DNA of 64,000 nucleotides from Anastrepha obliqua (taxonomy: Eukaryota > Arthropoda > Insecta > Diptera > Tephritidae). A model generated the notes under the pieces. That model saw nothing but the letters and a program-made list of their open reading frames with translations. It was not told the DNA's origin and did not search any database. Location of the stretch: assembly GCF_027943255.1 (NCBI RefSeq), contig NC_072896.1:69086501-69150500 (forward strand), written 5' to 3'. The position numbers and the translations under genes were made by a program. This document shows, piece after piece, positions 55,776-64,000 of the stretch (its first letter is position 1; each line of letters starts with the position of its first letter).

Positions 55776-57701
55776 TTTTTAACAAAATAGTTTCATATTG
55801 GCGAAACGTCGCGATTGGTTTTAAATTTTAAAATTAATTGACAAAATAAAATCTTGGATTATGTAAAATAATTTCTTGTTTTAATATTAGACATGGCAAT
55901 TTCCGTTAATCACTTCTATCTATACCATTATTTACATTCAAATATTAATAAAAATTTATTTTTTAAACCGTTCGCAGATTGTTTCCATTTAAGTAACAAC
56001 ATACTATTTTGCTACCATTTTTACCAAAAAGGATTTAATTTTTTCCTCTTTATGCACCTTCTTAAATACAACCTCTTACAAGGGAGTGTCAAAATTCGAA
56101 TGTCACTAGTGAGCAAACCTTTGATAATTGAATCATGGTATTTAACTAAAATTTTATAATAAACTTATGTATTATATAATCTATTACTTAAATGCTCTGC
56201 TACTAAACTATTTATTATGTTCCTCTATAACTCTTCAATTCCCAGTTTTTCCCATACTTACATCAGAGCGTACGTGACGTCACGTTTGCTGAGTTGTGCA
56301 GTATTGCTAACCATTTGCTATTCGCAATAAATTTAGTGCTTTTTTATACCGAAAATGCGAAAATTTTGAAATTTCGTGTTTGTTTCTTTTTTTTTAATTT
56401 AAAGCTACCAAAACTTTAAGTTAACAAACAAACTATATTATTAAACAAAAAAAAAGGTTAAACAAGGCCACTCTGAGAAGATTTTAGTGCTAATGAAAAT
56501 TTTTTTACTCTTATAAAATTTGATCATTTGAAAGTGCAAATTTAATTTTTGGCTCCATTTAAGGTTATGCAAAAATATTAAATGCCCCTCTCTCAACTCT
56601 TCTTCAGATTGAAAACCTTTTTACACATTTTAAAAAGCCTTTGAATTTATTGAATGCGAATTAAAACCATAGAGGTGTAATCGTTTCTTCCGGTCATCAA
56701 TCCTTAGTGAGACATAGGACATTAAGAGTTATATTCATTGTAAAAATAAACAAGAAAATACCAGAAAATATTAAAGAAACCATACTGACAGTTTTATAAA
56801 AAGAGTACCTTATCTAGTTACATAACTTCAAATATAGCAAAAAAGTCGTTACCTTAACAAAAGAGTCTCGCTTAACAAAAAAACCTCATAAATTAAATTG
56901 AACATAAGCATGACACATTTATTTAAAAAAAACGCACATTTTAAAGACAATTTGTCACGCATACAAAGTTCTTTAAGTGATTCAATAAAAATTTGTTGGG
57001 TTATTTTCTTTGAATGGGCATTTTAATGCGTTTATATATCCAAAGCTAGGCAACACTGCAGTAGCGAGAGAGAGATTTGACTGCCGAAAGCAGAAGAAAC
57101 CAACAACACCTGCACTCGCGGGCAATGCCACCAGATGTTAAAAAAAAGTAAAGCTAAATAAAACTAAGTGAATTATTTAAATAATTATTAAAAAATCTAT
57201 ATTTTACAAAATTATAAACATGACATTTTAATTAGAACAGCTAGAAAAATGTCATGAAGAAAGAACTAAAACTCCGAGACAAAAAATAATAAAAATAACA
57301 AAAAAAAATGCTAAATCAAGTTACGAAAATGGTAATCTGGCCATACTGGAGCTAAAATCACGTAACTAGTTGTCAAATTCGCTGAGCGCAAAGTAACGGG
57401 ACCACTATAGGCGCCATCTCATTATTCTTTCCATCATGGCCAAATCGCCTATCACGTCGCAGCCGAAGTTACTCTCACAATTTTGTTTCTCACCAAACCG
57501 GATGGTCAAATCTTTGACAAAACTATAAGAGCAGAAGTCCACCAGAGCATAGCTCTACAATCGATTTCGTGAACCCTAAATATTAGAAGATATTTTTAAT
57601 TAATATGAAGAGAAAAAGAAAACAAAGGAAGATATTTTTAATTAAAATGGAAATAAATATTTACCTAAGTACTATGAATGTAATTTTTTTAGAACAAACG
57701 T
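55776..57701. other. No gene seen
   Basis: About 1.9 kb of AT-rich DNA. An AGAGAGAG run near 57068 and long A-runs; no coding motifs. Confidence 0.45.
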
Positions 57702-57835
57702 GCGCCGCCGTAGCCGAATGGGCCATTCAAAATGAAGAAAAAGTTGTTTCTAAAAGCGGTCGCCCCTCGGGAGGCAATGGCAAACCTCCTAGAGTATTTC
57801 TGCCAAGAAAAGGCTCTTCATAAAAAAATATTTGG
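57702..57835 (+). repeat. SINE copy K, head-to-body deletion
   Basis: Head gccgccgtagccgaatgggc is joined directly to 'aaaatgaagaaaaagttg', removing the region between the A and B boxes and the B box itself, about 60 bases. The body continues to 'gctcttcataaaaaaatatt' and then stops. Without a B box it could not be an RNA polymerase III source copy. Confidence 0.8.
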
Positions 57836-59404
57836 TTTAAGTTATAATGAAATGTATTTTTGTAAAAAATTATATTAGTAGGAAAAAAATGTTATCAAAA
57901 CCGGTCAAAATATCGCTTTGATATTTTAGTGCACGCAGCTGTATGTATTTTTCAATAAATTCAGGCCTACTTCATGTGGTGATGTACATATTTATTCATA
58001 AAATAATAAATCACGTCCATTTCTTTTCTCTAATTCCCACAAATTCCAAATGCCGCAAGAAACTGAAATTTCACTCTAATTGCTACACTAAAGCGTTTTA
58101 TGCACTCTACGAATTCCGTGAGCTCAAATTGCAGTATATTAAAATAGCTTACGCCCGCCCCAAATATTAAGTAAGTTAATTAGCAAAAGCGATTAAGCAG
58201 ATCAAAGGCGAAATGGAAAAGTAATCTTTAGCAAACCGGTAACTGTAGAAAGATGCTAGCACAGGCTTATCAAATTAGGCGGGCTCCCACCAACGTAGGC
58301 GTAGATTTATTGCAAATGCGAGTGCCTATGAGCATCCACTGGTATTTGAATTCAATTTAGCAGCGATGACAGTGAAAATAGTAGATAGCAATGCATGTAT
58401 GTGCGCACATCTGTGTTAATATCGTTGGCAGTAGCTTCACTTGCAAGCAGCTGAAATGTGAGATTGGACCAAATGTTGTGCGTGTGTGCACTCATATTTT
58501 CTAATTACTTACACATATCCACACGTATAGACGTACTTGCCGAATACATAAATATAATGCTAACACATTCCACAAATCCCTCAGCTTAGCTTTTATTTTC
58601 TAAGCTTTTATCTGCGATTGGCATTTAATTAATTTTATTGTTGGGGATTACAGTATTTTCATGCGAGTTTGCGTGACACTTATTCATGCACATATTTGTA
58701 TAAATGTATGTGCATATGTGCGTATTATAAATATTTACCTATCAACTAGGCTGCCGGGGTTGTTCGGCACTTTTCGAATTTACAGTGAGAATGTAGTAAT
58801 TTCCCGCGGACAAATTGCCCCTACTTATTTCGGAATTTTATAAATATTAAAATTATGAAATCTAAAATTCCATCAAAATCATGCCTTTATATGTAGATTA
58901 TATGATAAACTTTTGTAAGACAGAAGTAACATTCATGATATTTCCTAAAATTTTCTATCATATAATGTTTTGAGCACATACCAGGTCGGTCGCAGATAAT
59001 GATATTTCGATTGTGACTTTGGTTGTCTTTTCACATTAAATCAAAACAAATCAATTGGTTAAACTGCCCTGTGGTCTATTGTACTAGTTTTAACCTATCT
59101 TCCAACCTTTCCATACCAGTTGCTTGGTATTTTGTACATGGCGATGTCCTACGAGATGTCAATTGTCAGATTTCGACCAGAAATATATCAGTATCAAACT
59201 AGTTCAAAATATACAAAAACAACTAGTCCAGTTTTAAACAAAACCACTAATTAGAGATTAACAAGGGTAGTTAAAAAATAAAATAAATTCATTTGTACAC
59301 AAAAAACCTTTTTTAATCAGTATAATTTAAAATCTATTAAAATATTTTATTTAGCTGAATTAGATTTCCCCATAATATCCTACATTTTCTGAGTACTAAT
59401 CATC
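57836..59404. other. No gene seen
   Basis: AT-rich DNA with scattered TGTGTG/CATATG simple repeats at 58370-58710. Nothing recognised. Confidence 0.45.
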
Positions 59405-60103
59405 ATCATCAAGTAGCAATTACAGCTCAGGGTAAGCTTTAGCTTCATCCATAATCCTCTTCCAACTTGCACGGTTTATAGCAACAGATCTCCAGCTCCT
59501 AACTCGTAGCTTTTTCAGGTCGGCTATGGCTTGGTGAAGCCAGGTTAACCTTGAACGTCCTCGGGCTCGGGTCATTAGACAATTCGTTGTTAAAAAAAAT
59601 TTTGGGGGCGGCTGTCTTCCATGGGCACAGTGTGCCCTAACCATCGAAGCCTTTGGGATTTAGTGTATTTCACAACGTCTTCTCCCTGGCATAAGTTTAG
59701 CAATTCATCGTCGTAGCGTACTCGGTACGTTTCATCGTTGCAGCGTATGGGGCCAAACACCCTTCGGAGTACTTTTCGTTCGAAAACTCTTAAGCTATTT
59801 TCGTCTTTGCTTGTCAATGTCCAGCACTCGCAGCCGTAGGACAGCACCGGTAGTATTATTGGCTGGTAAAGGCGGAGTTTACATTCACGTGTGAGCAGTT
59901 TGGACTTCAAACATTTTGTGTGGGCGGAATATGCTTTGTTTGCTGCCATTATTCTATCTTGTATTGTGTCGTAACTACTGTTGTCAGTTTTTATTAACAC
60001 TCCCAAATATTTGAAGTGTTGAACACCTTCAAAGGTTAATGTCCCGATTTGGATGTGTTCAGGACTTCGTCTTTCTTCGCTGCGGGAGACCTTCAGATAT
60101 TTA
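59405..60103 (-). pseudogene. RTE/CR1-like RT, C-terminal part (interrupted copy)
   Basis: Minus-strand frame 60006-59590 with its upstream continuation to 60103 reads 'KYLKVSRSEERRSPEHIQIG', 'HFKYLGVLIKTDNSSYDTIQ', 'ANKAYSAHTKCLKSKLLTRE', 'YGCECWTLTSKDENSLRVFE', 'RKVLRRVFGP' and 'RLRWLGHTVPMED', the C-terminal half of an RTE/CR1-like reverse transcriptase, then a degraded end to about 59405. Its N-terminal side is cut at TA 60102-60103 by the maT-like element and resumes at 61069. Confidence 0.85.
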
Positions 60104-61068
60104 CAGGGTGAACGATATGAAGTGTTACTAACCTCACACTGCTCGTATCTGTAAAACAGCTCATGATATCAACGTAAAAATTGTTCTAATGGCAGTACAA
60201 TATATTGTTTATAAGCCATCAAAAGCATTTGCGTCTCAGTTTTGTTGATTTTTTTTCTGTGATGGAATTCAAACGTAATAGTGTGATTCCGTTGGCTGGA
60301 AAATTACAACCAGCCATTGTTCGTGAGCTCAGTCACCTCAAAGTGAATAAAATGTTTGTGTATCGCACTATAAAACGTTACAATGATACTGGTAGCATTG
60401 CAAAGCGCTATGGAGGTGGAACAAAAAAAAACCGCAACAACGCCAGAAATGGTTCGGAAAGTGAGGGCTCGACTTGAACGAAATCCATGTCGAAGTGGAA
60501 GAAAAATGGCCAAAGAACTGAAAATATCGCAAGACAGCATTTGACTCATATTCAAAACTGAGCTCAAGGATAAGGCTTACAAGTTCCAAAAAGCACACGA
60601 TCTTTCACCCTAGCAAAACAAAGTTCGGTGCGAGAGAGCAAAGGAGTTGTTGCGCTTGCACGAACGTGCCGAATTTCCTAACATTGTGTTTTCTGATGAA
60701 AAAAATTTCCCAATTGAGCAGTTCAGAAACACTAAAAACGATCGTGTTTAGCCTACGAGAATTTGAGCCTACGTATGGCCACTCGAAGCAATTTCCCATC
60801 GCAAGTAATAGTTTGGGCCGCAGTGACCGCTTATGGATGCTCTCCAAAATACCTTAAGATCACATTCGTGCAGCATGCAACTCATTTTTTGACCATTTGA
60901 AGGCTATAGTCAAGGCAAAAGGTGGTCATATCAAGCTAAAGTGAATATACTATATGTTAAAATTCTAATCATTTTTGAACAATTTTGTCTTTGAAATCAA
61001 TAAAAACTAATTTCAGACAAAAAAGTTATGGTGTTTTGAATAGGTAACACTTCATATCGTTCGCCCTG
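60104..61068 (+). mobile_element. maT-like Tc1/mariner element inserted in the RT
   Basis: Left end cagggtgaacgatatgaagt at 60104, right end the inverted counterpart ending at 61068, 25 of 26 bases matching, with TA at 60102-60103 and 61069-61070. 965 bp long, shortened by an internal deletion. Removing the element and one TA joins the RT codons ...K T|K Y L K... in frame, confirming the insertion. Confidence 0.93.
60262..60945 (+). pseudogene. maT-like transposase relic
   Basis: Starts MEFKRNSVIPLAGKLQPAIV (DNA-binding domain), 'NKMFVYRTIKRYNDTGSIAK', then with shifts 'KMAKELKISQDSI', 'FSDEKNFPIEQF' (first catalytic aspartate), 'SQVIVWAAVTAYGCSP', and a jump to 'IRAACNSFFDHLKAIV'-like C-terminal sequence near 60870. 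The segment with the remaining catalytic residues is deleted. Assignment to the maT (DD37D) group rests on the N-terminal resemblance, because the diagnostic spacing is gone. Confidence 0.75.
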
Positions 61069-61320
61069 TAGTTTTGCCTTCATTTATTCAGAAGGTTTCA
61101 ATGAGATATGTTTTGTTCCTTGCCACTATTGCGATATCATCCGCGTACGCGATTGTTATTCCTGAGCGACTAAAAAGGTGTCCAAACTTCACTTCGTTTT
61201 TTATCGCATAGTGAAGAAGGAGATTAAATAGAGTTGCGGAAAGCGCGTCGCCTTGTTTTACGTTACAGGAGATTTCGAAGGGCTTTGACACTGCTTGTTG
61301 TAACGGGTGATCAATCATGA
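61069..61320 (-). pseudogene. RTE/CR1-like RT palm fragment with YADD
   Basis: Reads 'VSKPFEISCNVKQGDALSAT' (usual GVKQGD), 'LFNLLLHYAIKNEVKFGHLF' and 'ITIAYADDIAIVARN' with the catalytic YADD intact, then 'INEGKT' before the TA. It is the upstream continuation of 60103-59405 after removal of the maT-like element. Its own 5' side ends at the DD41D element near 61301 and I find no RT beyond the neighbouring elements, so the copy is 5' truncated or deleted there. Confidence 0.85.
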
Positions 61321-62605
61321 GGTGCTTTTTTCAATAGTTAAAAAAAAACAAAAATGTAAATTATGTTCAAAAACTTTATTTATCATTTGAAAGGACATTC
61401 TTTGACATTTACTTTTTGAATATGACTTCATTCAAATGTTGGCCGCAACTACGCTTAAGGTGGTCCATTCTGAAGGTCCAATTTTCAATCACTCGTTCGA
61501 GCATTTCGACTGGTATGTCGTGAATAACACGCGTAATGTTGGCTTCCAGAGCTTCAATCGTAGCTGGTTTATCAGCATAGACCTTGGACTTCACGAATCC
61601 CCAAAGAAAAAAGTCCAAAGGTGTGATATCACAAGATCTTGGTGGCCAACTCACAGGTCCTAAACGTGAAATCAGCTGCTCTCCGAAATGACTTCTCAAT
61701 AAAGTCATTGTTTCACGAGCTGTATCGCAAGTGGCTCCGTCTTGTTGAAACCAAATGTCGTAGAGATCATTAGATTCAATTTCAGGTAGCAAAAAGTCCG
61801 ATATCATGGTACGGTAGCGAGCACCATTCACAGATACGTTGCGGCCATCATCATTTTTGAAAAAATATGGACCGATGATTCCACCAGCCCATAAACCACA
61901 CCAGACCGTTGTTTTCTCTGGGTGTAAAGGTAGCTCTTGAACCTGTTCTTGTTGCTCTTCATCCCAAGTACGTCAATTTTGCTTATTGACGTAACCATTG
62001 AGCCAGAAATGCGCCTCATCGCTGAACAAAATTTTGCTCGAAAACAGCGGATCTTCTTCAATCTTTTCAAGAGCCCAATCAGCAAAACGGTGACGTGCAG
62101 GAAGGTCATTTGGCTTTAGTTCTTGTACGAGCTGTATTTTGTATGCTTTTAAATGAAGATCCTTCCGTAAAATTGACCAAGTTGTTCCATACCACAGTCC
62201 AAGTTGCTGAGAACGGTGCCGAATCGATTCATCGCGGTTTTCACGTACACTCTCTGCTACTGCCGCTATATTCTCAATGCTTCTTGCTGGACGTGGTCTA
62301 TTCGGTCGAGAATTATCCACCAATGAATATTCGGATTCAAATTTGTTGATGGTATGTCGAATAGTGTTTAAGGCAGGCCGATTATGTTGACCATAATGCG
62401 GTCTAAGCGCACGAAAAACATTTGTCACAGAACGCTGATTTTCATAATACAGTTGAACAATTTGTAGACGTTGTTGCGGGTCGAGTCTTTCCATGATGAA
62501 ATGCCAAACGCTGTTCAACAAATCCACGATGACAGTTTGCCACAACTCGCGCGCGATCTGTAAAAAAACGCAAATGAAAAAAACTCCTCTTAATTGGTCA
62601 CCCGT
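61303..62605 (-). mobile_element. DD41D element, third family, nearly intact
   Basis: Ends acgggtgatcaatcatgagg (left) and, inward from the right, acgggtgaccaattaagagg, matching at about 17 of 20 bases, with TA at 61301-61302 and 62606-62607. The match actually extends outward (ttgttgta on both sides). 1303 bp, the normal length for a complete element. Its sequence is unrelated at the DNA level to copies 1 and 2. Confidence 0.88.
61409..62494 (-). pseudogene. DD41D transposase with one nonsense codon
   Basis: From the ATG at 62494 the frame reads MERLDPQQRLQIVQLYYENQ (first helix-turn-helix), 'NRPRPARSIENIAAVAESVR', 'HRSQQLGLWYGTTWSILRKD', and 'ILFSDEAHFWLNGYVNKQN' (first catalytic aspartate). 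A TGA follows this last block (about 61970), where relatives have a cysteine codon; the frame then continues without further interruption through 'LPLHPEKTTVWCGLWAGGII', 'WFQQDGATCDTARETM' and 'SCDITPLDFFLWGFVKSKVY' to the stop at 61409. The last two aspartates are 41 residues apart. The total is 361 codons, full length. All catalytic residues are kept. Confidence 0.9.
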
Positions 62606-62615
62606 TACAACAATA

Positions 62616-63135
62616 GGTCTATGAATAAGTTCGTGCGGTTTTTTTCGAAATTTGAATTTCGGATCATTCCCATGGCTTTTAAACGTTGGGAAATGGTTGA
62701 TTGATCAACTCCCAAAGTTTTTGCAACCTCTTCTTGCGTTTGAGCCGGATCTTGATCGAGCAATTCCTCCAATTCGGTATCCATGAACTTTGGCGGCGCG
62801 GCCAAAATCACCACTTTTAAAGCGTGCAAACCACTTCTGGCACGTTCGCTCAGCTAGAGCATGCTCACCATAAACTTCCACCAAGATACGATGACTTTCG
62901 GCTGCTTTTTTCTTCATATTAAAGAATTCCCCGCAAAAACACATTATTTGGCACGAAATTCGACATTTTCAAGTGTGGTAAAAATATTGTTGTTTACGCT
63001 TCAAATAAAAAACTTATACTGACGTTTGTGCCTTACGACAGTAGCTCTCCAATGAATGTTTGGAAATGTGGATCGATGGAATAATAATCAAGTTACGCCA
63101 TCTGTTGTAAAACCGCACGAACTTATCCATAGACA
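62616..63135 (-). mobile_element. 520-bp mariner deletion derivative
   Basis: Left end ggtctatgaataagttcgtg after TA at 62614-62615; right end the complement of gtctatggataagttcgtgc at about 63134. The core 'ataagttcgtgcg' is shared with the termini of the mariner at 3400-4660, so the two families are related at their binding sites. It encodes only the transposase N-terminus. Confidence 0.85.
62640..62944 (-). pseudogene. Mariner transposase DNA-binding domain fragment
   Basis: First frame: 'MKKKAAESHRILVEVYGEHA' and 'ERTCQKWFARFKSGDF', a typical mariner N-terminus (Mos1-like). After a shift near 62800 the frame reads 'APPKFMDTELEELLDQDPAQ', 'TQEEVAKTLGVDQSTISQRL', the second helix-turn-helix, and ends soon after. 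The whole catalytic domain is deleted. Confidence 0.88.
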
Positions 63136-63589
63136 GTGGTGTTAATTAGTGTTGCCATGACCAGCTGAATAAGTTTGTCGCTGATTCTAAGTACTAATAG
63201 AAACGAAAAATAAATACGTAATTGGGACTAGCACTTATAATTATAAGGTTTATCCTTGTTCTGTTAGGATCGAATCTTTAATTAAATAAAATAAAAATAA
63301 ATATTTAAAAATTGGTATCATTCCTAATACTAAATAAAAACATATTTCATTACATTTTATCAAAAGTTAAAGAATTTAAATACAACATACAATAATTTTT
63401 TATCATAACCCTATCATACTAAGTATGCTTTTGTTGGCTACGACGCTAAATTAAGTTTATTTCAAAAGTGACGCTTAGATGTCAGTAGTGAAAATTCCTT
63501 TTACTTTATCAATTATTGATATTGGATACATTGTCATGTATACTCACATCATAAAAAAATCCCTTAAATGATTAAAACCTATTACGAAA
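63136..63589. other. No gene seen
   Basis: AT-rich spacer. Confidence 0.45.
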
Positions 63590-63892
63590 ATGGTCGTCAC
63601 AGGCCACACAACATGGGAAAATAATGCATTATTGCGATCAAAGTTTCCCCGCCGACTAATTTCACGTAATAGTGACATAAACTGGCAACCTAGATCCTGT
63701 AATCTAACTCCACTAGACTACTTTTTGTGATGTTTTTTGAAAAGTAAAGTCTATGAGAATAAGCCAATAACGTTTCCAGACTTTAAACACAACATTCGGA
63801 TCAAGATTGCTGAACTCAATGCGATGATGTGTGAGCGAGTCCTTGAGAATTTTAATTCTCATATGACAGTTTGGACTCATGTGGACATTTAA
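63590..63892 (+). pseudogene. DD41D-like transposase C-terminal relic
   Basis: Reads 'NALLRSKFPRRLISRNSDIN' then 'WQPRSCNLTPLDYFL' and a stop, then 'CFLKSKVYENKPITFPDF' and 'MMCERVLENFN', ending in a stop at about 63892. Same block order as 61409-61800 but only distantly similar. The N-terminal two thirds are missing. Confidence 0.7.
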
Positions 63893-64000
63893 ATTATATC
63901 ATTTTTCAAATACAGAGCTGTATTTTGAATAAAAATATTGAAACTTGAATTTTTTCTACATGCTTTATTTTAGAGCAAAAACTAATAAAACATGAGAGCG

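Noticed and set aside
1..64000. CRISPR array, prophage, operon or bacterial mobile-element system
   Set aside because: No regularly spaced repeats or bacterial gene organisation; all coding signals are eukaryotic transposons.

Overview
This is a eukaryotic, insect-type window, best explained as intergenic or intronic DNA of a true fly. The AT-rich background, the mix of mariner, rosa-like DD41D, hAT, piggyBac, Helentron, jockey/R1-like non-LTR and RTE/CR1-like non-LTR sequences, and a recurrent tRNA-derived SINE all suggest a tephritid fruit fly. That species-level placement is an inference from family resemblance. There is no bacterial operon structure, no CRISPR array and no rRNA. Nearly every recognisable coding segment is a transposable-element relic. 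One ORF is clearly intact: the 728-residue hAT transposase.

Layout. 235-1930: an RTE/CR1-like reverse transcriptase copy split by a mariner relic. 3400-4660: a complete mariner with matching inverted repeats and a broken DD34D transposase. 6186-9256: a complete 3.07-kb hAT element with near-perfect 8-bp target duplication and an intact transposase. 9.4-11.2 kb: a SINE, then a mariner relic that has itself received a SINE. 13.3-16.4 kb: a nest in which pogo/Tigger-like inverted repeats enclose a truncated Helentron (helicase end plus endonuclease), itself interrupted by a DD41D element. 18.1-24.9 kb: a Tc1 relic, SINEs, a 726-bp TTAA-flanked element, and RNase H and RT relics. 27-29 kb: three short inverted-repeat elements and an RNase H relic, then a candidate host exon on the minus strand at 29389-29570. 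30.3-31.3 kb: a hAT relic interrupted by a SINE. 33-38.5 kb: pieces of RNase H-bearing and jockey-like retroelements and a mariner relic. 38.5-39.0 kb: a transposon deletion derivative. 40.3-40.8 kb: a fragment of a protein family of unknown function. 41-46.7 kb: SINE, jockey-like RT relic, nested mariners, and a deleted piggyBac sitting next to an RNase H relic. 48.5-55.3 kb: retroelement tails, a second DD41D copy and a well-preserved non-LTR 3' end. 59.4-63.9 kb: a second nest in which an RTE/CR1-like RT is interrupted by a maT-like element and abuts a nearly intact DD41D element and a mariner deletion derivative.

These sequences do not form a pathway. They record successive insertions: non-LTR copies are generally the oldest layer, DNA transposons land in them at TA or TTAA, and SINEs are scattered throughout. 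The intact hAT transposase and the third DD41D copy (apparently one nonsense codon from full length) look youngest. At least eleven copies of one tRNA-derived SINE are present, two of them (19457-19766 and 10572-10683) with clear perfect target duplications.
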